Assembly: GCF_036227565.1 (NCBI RefSeq)
Contig: NZ_CP109460.1
Span: 7,812,001 to 7,876,000, forward strand
Direction: 5' to 3'
Source: Streptomyces sp. NBC_01454
GTDB taxonomy: Bacteria > Actinomycetota > Actinomycetes > Streptomycetales > Streptomycetaceae
Length of the DNA: 64,000 nt
Positions 9,614 to 18,445 of this stretch are shown piece by piece; position 1 is the first letter of the stretch; the number at the start of each line of letters is the position of its first letter. The notes under the pieces are model-generated. The model worked only from the letters and a program-made list of their open reading frames with translations, was not told the origin of the DNA and searched no databases. A program made the translations under genes and the position numbers.

Positions 9614-9928
9614 GTGACGTCGTTGGCCGAAGACTGGCTGGCCCCGTGGGTGGCGAAGGCGCACTCAGCCCTTGAGGGCGGATCGCTGGCGGGCTTTCTC
9701 GCGGACCTTGCCACCACCGCCCCCGCACTGGGACGGGCCGCGGCGCACATCATCAGCCTCCCCGTGCACTCAGCCGCACGAGCCCTGGGCACGTCCCCGG
9801 AGGTCCTCACCACGGCCTTGGCCCAGCTCAGCGAGGCCGGTTTGCTCACGTACTCCTACGACGGCGCCCCCGACGCGGCACACGCCACCATCACCCTGCT
9901 GCCCGCCGGCCCCTCCTCGTGGTCGTGA
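9614..9928 (+). CDS. Small winged-helix-like protein beside the Pls-type gene
   Basis: 104-residue protein. AAGGAG lies 8 bases before GTG 9614, a good ribosome-binding site. The centre (ALGTSPEVLTTALAQLSEAG followed by LLTYSYDG) has the helix-turn-helix-wing spacing of small MarR/GntR-like DNA-binding modules, preceded by helices (LAGFLADLATTAPALGRAAA). It is divergent from the NRPS gene, so a local regulator is possible. No exact family is recognised, and the DNA-binding role is inference. Confidence 0.55.
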   Translation: MTSLAEDWLAPWVAKAHSALEGGSLAGFLADLATTAPALGRAAAHIISLPVHSAARALGTSPEVLTTALAQLSEAGLLTYSYDGAPDAAHATITLLPAGPSSWS

Positions 9929-10108
9929 GGCAAGGGGCGAACCGGGGGGCCGAACTCCCGACATTGACGGGGGCGGGGCGGGGCGATCGCGGAGCGGGCA
10001 TGTTCGTCCGCGCATCGCTTCCCCGTAGCAACTGCCCCTTTCTGCTGAGTTGTTGACGGCCGGTCTTCGCCTGTGCGGAGATGCGCTTGGCCGCGATCCG
10101 GTCCGGGC

Positions 10109-11203
10109 TTACTCGGGGGGTTCACACAGGCGCACGGCGAGGGCGGCGATGTCGTCGTCCAGGCGTCCTCTGCTGTAGCGGAGGAGATCGCGGTGCAGAG
10201 CCATGAGCAGCTCGTGGGGCGGCGTCGGGGGCTGTTGGCGCATCCAGGCCGCCAGCGGGAAGAACCCGCCGTCGCGGGCGCGGGCCTCGGCGACCCCGTC
10301 GGTATAGAGAAGCAGCAGGTCACCGGGGGTGAAGTCGAAGGTGTCGATGGTGTAGTGATCGCCGATCAGCTCCGCGAGATTGAGCAGCGGTGAGGGGGCG
10401 GTGGGCTCCAGGGCACGGAGTTCCCCGCGGTTCAGGAGCAGCGGCGGGGGATGTCCGCAGTTGAGGATCTCGATATGCCTCTCCCCGTGCGGGATCTGCA
10501 CGAGAAGCGCGGTGGCGAAGCGCTCCATGGCCCCCTCGGGGGGAAACGCGGCGTTGTATCGGGTGCTGCTGGCGTCCAGCCGGCGCGCCACGCTGACCAT
10601 GTCGGCCTCGTCGTAGGCCGCCTCCCGGAAGGAGTTGACGATCGCCGCGGCCGCTCCCACTGCCGGCAGACCCTTGCCCCGCACATCACCGATGAGCAGC
10701 CTGACCCCGTATCGCGTGTCGACCACCTCGTAGAAGTCCCCGCCGATACGGGCCTCCGCGGCGGCCGCGAGATACAGCGACTCGATCTCGACGCTCGCGA
10801 AGCGGCGCGGCATCGGACTCAGCACCACTTGCTGCGCCGCGTCAGCGACGAGCCGCACCTGAAAGAGGGTGCGCTCCCGCTGGAGCCGGACATGACTTCC
10901 GTACGCGGCGGCCACGGTGACCGCGATGATCCCCCCAGCCGTCCACCATGTCCCCAGACCGGGGAACACCACGCTGAGGCCGATCATCAGAAGGAGGCAG
11001 ACCGTCCCCAGCAGGACGGTGGGGAGCACCGGCCACATGGCGGCGGCGAGGGCCGGCGCCGCGGGCAGAAGGCGACTGAAGGCCACGTCCGGGGGAGTGA
11101 CGTATGCCAGGGTGGCGATGACGACGGTCAGGATCACCGGCGACAGTCGCACAAGCCACCGGCCGTGGCGACGAGGGATCCGCGGCCGTCCAGAGTCGAT
11201 CAC
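10109..11203 (-). CDS. Membrane-anchored PP2C/SpoIIE-type Ser/Thr phosphatase
   Basis: 364 residues. About three or four hydrophobic segments occupy residues 18-105, then a cytosolic SpoIIE-like PP2C phosphatase domain spans about 130-360. Metal-binding acidic motifs are present: ARIGGDFYEV, LLIGDVRGKG, LLLYTDGVAEAR and the C-terminal RLDDDIAALAVR. Such streptomycete proteins usually dephosphorylate anti-anti-sigma factors or act as general stress phosphatases. No PAS, GAF or kinase domain is attached and no anti-sigma partner lies beside it, so the target is unknown. It is monocistronic, with 180-214 bp of gene-poor sequence on each side. Confidence 0.85.
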   Translation of the reverse strand: MIDSGRPRIPRRHGRWLVRLSPVILTVVIATLAYVTPPDVAFSRLLPAAPALAAAMWPVLPTVLLGTVCLLLMIGLSVVFPGLGTWWTAGGIIAVTVAAAYGSHVRLQRERTLFQVRLVADAAQQVVLSPMPRRFASVEIESLYLAAAAEARIGGDFYEVVDTRYGVRLLIGDVRGKGLPAVGAAAAIVNSFREAAYDEADMVSVARRLDASSTRYNAAFPPEGAMERFATALLVQIPHGERHIEILNCGHPPPLLLNRGELRALEPTAPSPLLNLAELIGDHYTIDTFDFTPGDLLLLYTDGVAEARARDGGFFPLAAWMRQQPPTPPHELLMALHRDLLRYSRGRLDDDIAALAVRLCEPPE

Positions 11204-11417
11204 ACTTCACAGGGTATCCACGTAAAGAGGACATAGCGCTCTGGCGGCAGCGTGACGGGGGACAGTGCCATGTCCCGGGCTGTCCTCCCGCCGCCCTGTC
11301 AGCGCTCTCCGGGCCCTGTCGTGCGGCGGCCGGTGCTACGAGCGCACGCCTCCCACGCCTCGCACGGCTCCCACGCCTCTCTCGGCTTGACCGGTGCCAC
11401 CGAACCTTGAGGCGTGA

Positions 11418-12330
11418 TCAGCTGGGGGCCTTGGCGACAAGGCGCCTCAGTGCAGCGTGTGCGGGTGGGCCCCAGCTGGGCCTGCCACCGGGGCGGCCGC
11501 GGACGCCGGCTTCTCCGATGAGGATGCCGCCGAGCGCTTTCAGCACCGCCCAGCCGCGGGCGCGGCCCAAGGTCGCGGCGTCCGCGGCCGGCTGGTAAGC
11601 GCAGTGGAAGCGGTCGGCGGCGCCGTCCGGCAGGAGTACCCAAGAGGCGGCGAGGTCGCAGGCCGGATCGCCCGCGCAGAGGTCACCGAAGTCGATCACG
11701 CCGCAAAAGGTGCCGTCCGCGGTGAGGACGTTGGCCGGATGCAGGTCGCCGTGGAGCCACAGTGCCGGGCCCGGCCAGGTGGGCGCGGCGACGGCGTCGT
11801 CCCATACCGCGCGGACAGCGTCTGCTTCGGGGAGCAGCCCCAGCTCGGTGGCCGAGGCGAGCAGCTGGGCGAACCGTTCGGTGCAGCCGGACAGCGGCCG
11901 CCCGCGGCCACGGCCGGCGGGCGCCTCGTCGGGGGCGGGTTGGTGAAGAGCTGTGAGGAAGGCGGCCAAGGCGGCGGCCGCCTCCGCGGCGCGCGTGGCG
12001 GGTGCGCGGTCGGCGGGCTCGCCCGGCAGCCAGGTGGTGACGATCCAGGGGCGCGCAAACCGCTCGGAGGGCTCGCCGAGGCGCTGCGGGACGGGAAACC
12101 GGCAGGGGAAGGCGCGGGGCGAGAGAGGGCAGCCAGGCGTGCTCCTTGCGCAGCAGCGCGTCCGCGGACTGCGTCGCCCAGGGCAGCCGGACGGCGAGGT
12201 CGTCGCCGAGCCGCCACAGCTGGTTGTCCCAGCCACGCGCACCGAGCCGCAAAGGACGATCTGCCAGGTCGCGGTGCTGGTCCCGCAGCAGATCCTGGAC
12301 CAGCTCCGCGGTGACCTCGACGGCGTATCG
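11418..12330 (-). pseudogene. Aminoglycoside-phosphotransferase-family kinase, frameshifted
   Basis: The C-terminal 220 codons encode an APH/choline-kinase-like fold: LWLHGDLHPANVLTADG (catalytic loop) and GVIDFGDLCAGDPACDLAAS (metal-binding DFG-like loop). The N-terminal part (GWDNQLWRLGDDLAVRLPW) lies in another frame. Removing one base from the A/T run at 12096-12098 joins the two into one smooth protein (RLPLPVPVPQRLGEPSERF). No good start codon precedes the N-terminal frame, so the 5' end is also uncertain. The product would phosphorylate a small hydroxyl substrate, possibly an antibiotic. A sequencing error remains possible. Confidence 0.7.
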
Positions 12331-12617
12331 CCGCGCCTTCCAGCACGGGAATGCCTGACGGCGCGGGTCAGGCGGCGCGGGTCAGGTAAGGCGATCACAC
12401 CGGCTCACCGCGCACTCGACGCCTTCAAGTGCGCCAGCCACAACGAAGGCACGCGCATGACCCGTGACATCGGCGAGTGGCTCGTGAACGAGATCGTGGC
12501 CCAGCGACCACCGGGGTGGGAATCGCAAGGTTCACCCACCCCGAGTGTGACGGTCACGGCGCCCGCAACTTCAGGCACCTCGGTCGTGGCCCCACCGTCG
12601 CGCGAAGGCGCTGCACC

Positions 12618-13154
12618 TCAGCCTTGGTCCGACCTGGTCAGGGCGTCGGTGATCAAGCGGGTGGCGAAGTCGTGGTCGTCGGCGATCCGGTTGGTGTGCT
12701 CAGCGAGCAGGACGGCCGTAGCTTCCAGGGGGTTCATCTCGGCCTCGATCCAGCCTCCGTACTGGGCCCGCCAGAGGTTGGGGCTCAGGTCGGTGGCTGC
12801 GGCGACGAGTAGGCCGGCCATGGTGGGGATGATCTCGGGGCGGAAGGTCTTGGGCATCATGCGCATCGTGGCCACGAGGCTGGGCACCGTGTACTCGATG
12901 ACGTCTTTGTCGTGCTCCTCGCAGGCTGACCGCAGCCACTTCATCAGCATGTAGATGAGTGTGCATGTGCCGTCCAGCAGCGCATCGACTCCTGTAGGGC
13001 CCAAAGACGCGGCGAACTGGTCGATCATTTCCTGGTGTTCGGGGTCGGTCTCGGTTTTCTTGTCGTAGAGGGCCTTGAGCCGAGAGTCGATCATCATGAG
13101 TGCTGCGCCCACGTCGCCGGCGCGCGCGTACTTGGGGTCACAGGGCGATGACAC
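12618..13154 (-). CDS. Hypothetical alpha-helical protein
   Basis: 178 residues. GTG 13154 is chosen because AGGAGGAG lies four bases before it; an ATG at 13169 overlaps that site and is less likely. The protein is mostly helical, acidic and Met-rich (ALMMIDSRLKALYDKK, ATMRMMPKTFRPEIIP), with no signal peptide or membrane span. I do not recognise the family. Both flanks are gene-poor and there is no operon partner. Confidence 0.65.
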   Translation of the reverse strand: MSSPCDPKYARAGDVGAALMMIDSRLKALYDKKTETDPEHQEMIDQFAASLGPTGVDALLDGTCTLIYMLMKWLRSACEEHDKDVIEYTVPSLVATMRMMPKTFRPEIIPTMAGLLVAAATDLSPNLWRAQYGGWIEAEMNPLEATAVLLAEHTNRIADDHDFATRLITDALTRSDQG

Positions 13155-13607
13155 AGGACTCCTCCTCATATGACCGCAGCGGGCTGTGCGGCATGTCCGT
13201 ACGGTAGACCGCCGATCGGGCCGGGATCCGGCGAATCCCGAGGGAGGGCCTTCGGCAGCTGGACTACTCCACCTTCGGGGCGCACGCGCACGTTTTAGTG
13301 GTATAGCTCGCCGCCGACGGGATGTGCTCGGAGCCATGCTGCCTCGAACCCGTCCGGAAGGATTTCTCTGTCCGTGCGCTCAGGGGAACAGAGGTCCGCA
13401 ACCGGCGGAGGGAATGTGCGGTCGTCGGGGCCGCTCTTCGGGGAGTCGACCGGGCGCTGAGCGCGAGCAGCTCATGGCACCCACCAGTCACCTGACGCGA
13501 CACGTCCACAGCGACGCGCCCCGTTACCCGGCTATGACCCAGCCCGCTTGAGAGCCGCTTTTCTCGTGCAAGTAGATTCGCCTTGAACCGAGTTCTCCTA
13601 CGTCACC
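13155..13607. other. Intergenic region upstream of the D,D-carboxypeptidase
   Basis: Together with the hairpin that follows, this is a 484-bp gap between divergent genes. Near its right end a TTGAGA (about 13550) and a TAGATT (about 13573) lie about 19 bp apart, a possible sigma-70-type promoter for the gene at 13639. Nothing else is assignable. Confidence 0.35.
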
Positions 13608-13636
13608 GGCGTCCCTTCGCCGGGAGAAGGGACGCC
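13608..13636 (+). promoter_or_regulatory. Hairpin sequestering the ribosome-binding site of the D,D-carboxypeptidase gene
   Basis: A perfect 11-bp inverted repeat, GGCGTCCCTTC and GAAGGGACGCC, is separated by a 7-nt loop (13619-13625). The right arm contains the purine-rich Shine-Dalgarno (GAAGGGA, 13626-13632) six bases before ATG 13639. When folded, the site would be hidden. The structure is seen directly; regulation is inferred. Confidence 0.6.
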
Positions 13637-13638
13637 CC

Positions 13639-14631
13639 ATGGGTTCCCACGCCCGTCCCAACCGAATACACCGCACCGGTGTCCGGGTCGCGATGGTCGC
13701 ACTTGTCGGTGCCGCCCTGCCGATCACCGCCGGCGGTCTCGCCGAGGCGGCCACCCCCGGTGCCACGCACTCCGCGGACGAGAACGGCCGGCAGGGGAGC
13801 GAGGCCACCACGACGGCCGCCCGGAGCCAGGGCGTGAAGGACCAGGCCGCTCCTCAGATCAACACTGACCACGCCTTCCTTCTGGACGCCCGCGACGGCA
13901 GCCGGCGGCGGGAGCTGTGGGGCGGGGCCAAGGCGGACGAGAGCGTGCCGATGGCCAGTACCACCAAGATCATGACTGCCCTGGTGGTGCTCAAGCGTCC
14001 GGAGTGGCTGAACCGGCAGATCACGGTGAAGCAGGAGTACCGGGACTACGTCCAGAAGGTCGGCGGCAGCACCGCCGACCTCCAGACCGGCGACAGGCTG
14101 ACCGTCGCGCAGCTGCTGCACGCCATGCTGCTCCCGTCCGGCGACGACGCCGCGATGGCTCTGGCCGACAACTTCGGCTCCGGGGACACCGAGGACGCGC
14201 GGATCGCCGACTTCGTGCACCAGATGAACGCCGAGGCGCAACAACTGGGCATGACCGGCACGCACTTCGACACCTTCGACGGCATCTCGCACGGCAACAA
14301 CCACAGCACCGCCCGCGACCTGGCCAGGCTCGGCCAGCGCGCACTGCTGCAGCCGGTGTTCGCCGACATCGTGAAGAACAAGCAGTTCAAGACCGAGGCC
14401 CCGGCGGCCAACGGCCACATCCGGTACTACACCTGGGACAACACCAACAAGCTGCTGAGCAGCTACGACGGTGCGCTGGGCATCAAGACGGGCAGCGGCC
14501 CGGAGGACGGCTACTGCCTCGTGTTCGCCGCCAAGCGGGACAATCGCACCCTGGTCGGCGCGATTCTCAAGGACGACCAGGGCCGCTTCGACGACGCAAC
14601 CAAGATGCTCGACTGGGGCTTCGCCCACTGA
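13639..14631 (+). CDS. D-alanyl-D-alanine carboxypeptidase, S11 family
   Basis: Secreted low-molecular-weight penicillin-binding protein that trims the terminal D-Ala of peptidoglycan stem peptides. The 330-residue product has a signal peptide (about 1-38, ending AEAA) and a Ser/Thr-rich linker to about 75. The catalytic motifs follow: SxxK (S107-TTK110), SGD in place of SGN (167-169) and KTG (283-285). The SGD substitution is seen in some actinobacterial members. There is no C-terminal membrane anchor, so it may be free or wall-associated. It is monocistronic, and its start is fixed by the purine tract just upstream. Confidence 0.9.
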   Translation: MGSHARPNRIHRTGVRVAMVALVGAALPITAGGLAEAATPGATHSADENGRQGSEATTTAARSQGVKDQAAPQINTDHAFLLDARDGSRRRELWGGAKADESVPMASTTKIMTALVVLKRPEWLNRQITVKQEYRDYVQKVGGSTADLQTGDRLTVAQLLHAMLLPSGDDAAMALADNFGSGDTEDARIADFVHQMNAEAQQLGMTGTHFDTFDGISHGNNHSTARDLARLGQRALLQPVFADIVKNKQFKTEAPAANGHIRYYTWDNTNKLLSSYDGALGIKTGSGPEDGYCLVFAAKRDNRTLVGAILKDDQGRFDDATKMLDWGFAH

Positions 14632-14659
14632 GCGCAGCTGCCCGGGGAGGTCGGGGTCG

Positions 14660-14688
14660 CGGTGATATCGGGCAACCACGTATCACCG
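14660..14688. terminator. Bidirectional hairpin between convergent genes
   Basis: CGGTGATA (14660-14667) and TATCACCG (14681-14688) form an 8-bp stem with a 13-nt loop. It lies exactly between the stop at 14631 (plus) and the stop at 14706 (minus). No T-run is present, as is common in Streptomyces. Confidence 0.5.
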
Positions 14689-14705
14689 AAGTTCCCGTCA
14701 CACCA

Positions 14706-16310
14706 TCAACGCCTGCGTGAACCGCTCTGGGCGGGGACGATGGGATGCCTCGGCTCGTTGTCGATCATGCCCATGGCGTTCGCGTGGTCGACATAGGCGT
14801 CCATTACGCTCAGCTGATCGCGAACGTACAGCCAGTCTGGATTTCTGGGGTCCTTGGCCAATTCCGCAGCTATCCAGTCCTCAAGCAAGCCGGCACCACG
14901 GACTGTCGCAGCGCAGTGAATGAATTGCGAAATGTACTTTCCGGGGCCGTGCGTGTCCCACGTATACCCTTCGCCTGCCGGTCTGACATCTACTTCAACG
15001 CCGAGCCGAAGAGGAGTGATGTCCACAGACAGGCGAGAAAGGTGTCCGTAGATACTGTTCGCACGGTCCAGGGCATTTTTGATCGAGTTGTCAAAACTCT
15101 TCATCCGGCCGTTGGCGCTGGAAGTCAGAATAGTGAGATTCGCCGACCGTCGACCGTCCCCGCCGAAGGATGCGTTGACCAGATGTCCGGCGATGAAGGT
15201 CTCGTTCGTATACTTCGCGCGGGCGTCGACGATGGCCGGAGGCAGTTGGGAATTGGCATCGCTTCGCTGATCCAAGAATCCGCGTGGGCCCAGGATCACG
15301 TGTCCTCTCGTACCCCCGCCGCGCCCGAATGTCGGGCCGTACGCGGGTAACTGAAGGTAATGCACATGCGGCAGTGACGAGACAGGGATGCGTGGCGGGC
15401 GGGCGGACGATCGGCCGGAGTGGCCTCCGTCCCTTGAGGACGAGCCGCGCCCTCCGGCCCTCTGTACCGTCCGGCCGCCCTGGAGCAGCCCTTCGCCTTC
15501 CCCCACGCGCTCGCCAGTCGTATCCGCCACCCGCTGGACGGTCCGGTGCGAAGCGGTCGTCGCCTGGCGCTGGGCGCTGAGGGAGGGGGCCGTCGTAGCG
15601 CCCGCGGCGTAGGCGGCGCCGTCCTGCGCGGCAGCCCGTTCGGAGCCCTGCTCAGGGTCGGTGACATGAACTCCGGCCCCGTTGTCGTTGCCCCTTTCGG
15701 ACACACCCTTCACGTTCTTGTCGACGTGGCTGAGCTCGTGGCCGATGACCTCCTCGTTGCCCTCGGCCCCGGCGGACAGGAAGACATGGTTTCCGACCGT
15801 CATGGCCTGGGCCCCCATCGCCGCGGTGGCGCGCTGAGCAACCGTGCCGCGGTGGACGCGGGTGGAGGAGAGTTTGTCGTTTTGGTAGAACGGCGCAGCC
15901 TTGGCAAGCACCGACGAGGGCAGCGGCTGGCTCGGCGACCGCATGGCGGCGGCCAGCAAGGCTCTCTGCCGCTCCGGACCGTTGTCCTGTGCGCCGTCGT
16001 GGCCGCAGTCTGTGCCGTGGACGTGCTGCTGTACCTCCTCCAAGGCACGCGCGACGGTGCCGCCGTCCACGGAACTTCGCATCTGGGCTCCCGGCGGCTG
16101 GTGCCCGCCTCCAGGGTCGTGCTGGAGCTCGTCCTGCGTCCACAGATGCCCAGCCTGACGGAGCATCTGAACCACCGCCGCATTTCCGACAGCGCTCTGC
16201 GAAGCGAGCATCCGCTGAACAGCCGTGCCGGTGGAAGAGGCGGTCGCTCTCGACCGCTCAGGCCCGCGCACCCTGTCCGACGTGGGTTTCTCGTCGCGGT
16301 TCAGGCCCAT
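14706..16310 (-). CDS. DUF4157 (eCIS-core) protein with nuclease-like C-terminal domain
   Basis: 534 residues. The N-terminus has the QSAVGNAAVVQMLRQ signature that precedes DUF4157/eCIS-core domains. The core domain (about 125-225) contains LPSSVLAKAAPFYQND, GAQAMTVGNHVFLS and the HExxH-like EVIGHELSHVDKN. A disordered Ser/Gly/Arg-rich linker (about 240-330) leads to a C-terminal domain with ETFIAGHLVNASFGGDG, then ANLTILTSSAN and MKSFDNSIKNAL. The GHL(x)nFGG...NLT pattern resembles DNA/RNA non-specific endonuclease toxins. ATG 16310 follows GGAGGAAGG. DUF4157 proteins are linked to extracellular contractile injection systems, but no sheath, tube or baseplate gene lies in the window. An effector or toxin role is inferred, and no immunity gene is adjacent. 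Confidence 0.75.
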   Translation of the reverse strand: MGLNRDEKPTSDRVRGPERSRATASSTGTAVQRMLASQSAVGNAAVVQMLRQAGHLWTQDELQHDPGGGHQPPGAQMRSSVDGGTVARALEEVQQHVHGTDCGHDGAQDNGPERQRALLAAAMRSPSQPLPSSVLAKAAPFYQNDKLSSTRVHRGTVAQRATAAMGAQAMTVGNHVFLSAGAEGNEEVIGHELSHVDKNVKGVSERGNDNGAGVHVTDPEQGSERAAAQDGAAYAAGATTAPSLSAQRQATTASHRTVQRVADTTGERVGEGEGLLQGGRTVQRAGGRGSSSRDGGHSGRSSARPPRIPVSSLPHVHYLQLPAYGPTFGRGGGTRGHVILGPRGFLDQRSDANSQLPPAIVDARAKYTNETFIAGHLVNASFGGDGRRSANLTILTSSANGRMKSFDNSIKNALDRANSIYGHLSRLSVDITPLRLGVEVDVRPAGEGYTWDTHGPGKYISQFIHCAATVRGAGLLEDWIAAELAKDPRNPDWLYVRDQLSVMDAYVDHANAMGMIDNEPRHPIVPAQSGSRRR

Positions 16311-16719
16311 CTGCCTTCCTCCGGAGTCAAAGGGTGAATCGTCCTTCACCACCCTGACACGCTCAACGGACGCGCCCCAGAGACGCAAGGGCAGAGACGC
16401 GGAACAAACGGGCAGGAACCCAGATGCTGCCTGTTCCCCCGCATCACGCCTCGCCGACTCGTAGTTCGGTCCTTGGGCTGAGCAAGATCCCCGGTCGCTC
16501 GGTCGGCACGCTCTCCGGAAGAGGCCGGGCGCTGAGCGATCCCGGATGGGTTACGGATGATGGCGTTGAAGGGCGCTGAGCCGAAGCAGGATGCGTGTCA
16601 CCAAGATCGGCGCTGAACTGCTGTTTTCCTGGTAGGCGGCATGGCAGTTGGCATCCAATCAGCAGCTACTTGTCACGGACAGCGCCCTTGGTTCTCGCGT
16701 CGTCCCGGACGCGCCGCCG
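16311..16719. other. Intergenic region upstream of the DUF4157 gene
   Basis: 409 bp between two minus-strand genes, so it should hold the promoter of the DUF4157 gene and the 3' end of the lipoprotein transcript. I see no convincing open frame, hairpin or operator. Confidence 0.3.
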
Positions 16720-17409
16720 TCAGAAGTCGTACGGCTTCTTGGCGCTCCAGTTCAGCACATCGGCCTGGTTCCAGCTGAACTGCGGCTTCTCGCCCTTGAT
16801 GTAGACGGAATAGAAGGGGCCGTCGTGACCGTCCGCGCCGCGCATCGCGAGGGCGAACGACTGCGCCTTGTGGTTCTTCGAGCCGTAGTCGAAGAGGTTC
16901 ACCGCGCTGTATGCCATGCCGCCGGGCTGGAGCGTGAGGTGCTTGTCGCCGCCCGGGTTGTCCTTCTTCGAGTGCGGCAGTGCGGCGCCTTCGCTGCCGA
17001 GCTTCACGGCCGGGTAGGAGGTGACCCAGCAGGGCTTGGTGCCCTTGTTCGACGCGGTGACCAGCAGGTGGTCGCCCTGCTGCCCGGCGAACCGGTGCAC
17101 CGCGGTGAGCAGCATCTCGTTGCCGCGGCACTGCTGGGCGCCGGCCGTGGTGCCCTTGCTCGCGGCCTTGCCCGTCCCGCCCGAGGCGGTCGTCGAGCGT
17201 GCGCCCTCTTTGGTCTCACCGCCGCTGGCCTGCTCCGCGCCGCCCTTGCCGTCCCCGTTGGACGCGGACCTGCTCTGCGCGGTACCGGCGGCGTTGCCGC
17301 CGCCCGCCGCCTTCGAACCGCCGTCGGCGCCGCCGCAGGCGGTCAGGCCCAGCGCCAGCGCGGCGGTGACGGCGGTGAGGGTGGCGGTACGAATCCGGGA
17401 AGTACGCAT
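16720..17409 (-). CDS. DUF4232-type secreted lipoprotein
   Basis: 229 residues starting at ATG 17409, with AGGGGGAA upstream. The signal peptide ends in a lipobox (GLTAC, Cys about residue 25). A low-complexity Gly/Ser/Ala linker reaches about 90. A beta-rich domain of DUF4232 type follows (CRGNEMLLTAVHRF, LLVTASNKGTKPCWVTSYP, LTLQPGGMAYSAVNLFDYG). It should be anchored to the outer face of the membrane. The biochemical role of the family is unknown. Confidence 0.78.
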   Translation of the reverse strand: MRTSRIRTATLTAVTAALALGLTACGGADGGSKAAGGGNAAGTAQSRSASNGDGKGGAEQASGGETKEGARSTTASGGTGKAASKGTTAGAQQCRGNEMLLTAVHRFAGQQGDHLLVTASNKGTKPCWVTSYPAVKLGSEGAALPHSKKDNPGGDKHLTLQPGGMAYSAVNLFDYGSKNHKAQSFALAMRGADGHDGPFYSVYIKGEKPQFSWNQADVLNWSAKKPYDF

Positions 17410-18445
17410 GATCGGGTTCCCCCTGTGTTTCGTGCGGGAGTTTTCTTCGGCCGTTCCCGCGGTGTGGACACCACTTTTCCCGGGGCCACTGACGTTCCGG
17501 AAACGCCTCACTCACGTCCCGCAAACAAACCGCGCGAACGGGTGAGTCCGAGCCGCGGGCAGCCTGGAGTTCCGCACCTGGATCTTGGCGCCCGCAAGCG
17601 GCCCCGAACAGTGTCACCTGCCCCATGGCCAGCCACCACCACCGACCCGGCAGCACCGCCCGCGCTCAACTGCCCAGCAGCCCCGACGAAGAGAAGCTGT
17701 GTCAGAACCCGTGCGCCGGGCCGTGGCGGAAGTCGCTTCAACCGGTCACAGACCGACGACGTCCCCGGCCCTCTTCAGTACGGAGCCGAGTGCGTCCACC
17801 ACGGCGTCGTGCCGCCTCGCGCGCGCCGCCCGGTCCGCCGGCACCAGCCGCGCGGCGGCCTGCACGGCATAGGCGTCCGGGTCGCCGAAGGCGGTCCGCG
17901 GGTGCCCTCCTGGGTGATCGGCAGCCGTCCGTCATGGAGTTGGACACCGGGGCATCGAAGTGGTTGCGGAAGCGAGCAACTGATGAGGCGCAGGTGACTG
18001 CCGGGAGTCGCACCAGCTCTACCGACACTGAGACCGCGCGAACTTCGGATGCAGATAACACCTCGGTAAGGGCTCGGAGTTCGGGTTCCACACGGGGCGG
18101 CTCGACTCAGGGACCCTCTTCTTCGGTGTACACACCGGGCTCCGCGTACGCCCTCCCGTCCGGTCAGAGGATCGTGGACAAGACGCGTCGCCAACTCCGC
18201 GCAGCCGGCCGCGCCGCCACCCCTGCCCAGGCCGAGGCAGGGGCCCGTTGATCCCCTCCGACTGGCGCCGGCTGGTCGGCGGAGGCCCGCGAGCCCTCGC
18301 CGTTTCAGGCGAAGCCAGTTCGCGGAAGCTGTTGCGGACGTCCGTCAGCGGCCGTTGCGGGGTCCAGGAGGCCCTGGTCGTAGGCGATCAGCGAGCGGGT
18401 GACGGGTGCGCCGATCAGGTTGGCCCCCCGGTGCCCGGCGTCGGC
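17410..18445. other. Gene-poor stretch with a possible 3' gene remnant
   Basis: About 1 kb with no gene I can support. On the minus strand, about 17755-17925, one frame has strong codon bias without a start (DPDAYAVQAAARLVPADRAA then DAVVDALGSVL, ending at a stop). It may be the tail of a lost gene. The 17940-18130 part is less GC-rich than its surroundings. Confidence 0.35.

Noticed and set aside
14706..16310. A full contractile injection system locus around the DUF4157 protein
   Set aside because: No sheath, tube, baseplate, spike or ClpV/AAA genes are present on either side.
17738..18251. Several overlapping open frames in the gene-poor stretch
   Set aside because: None has a recognisable domain with a credible start; only a possible 3' remnant is reported.
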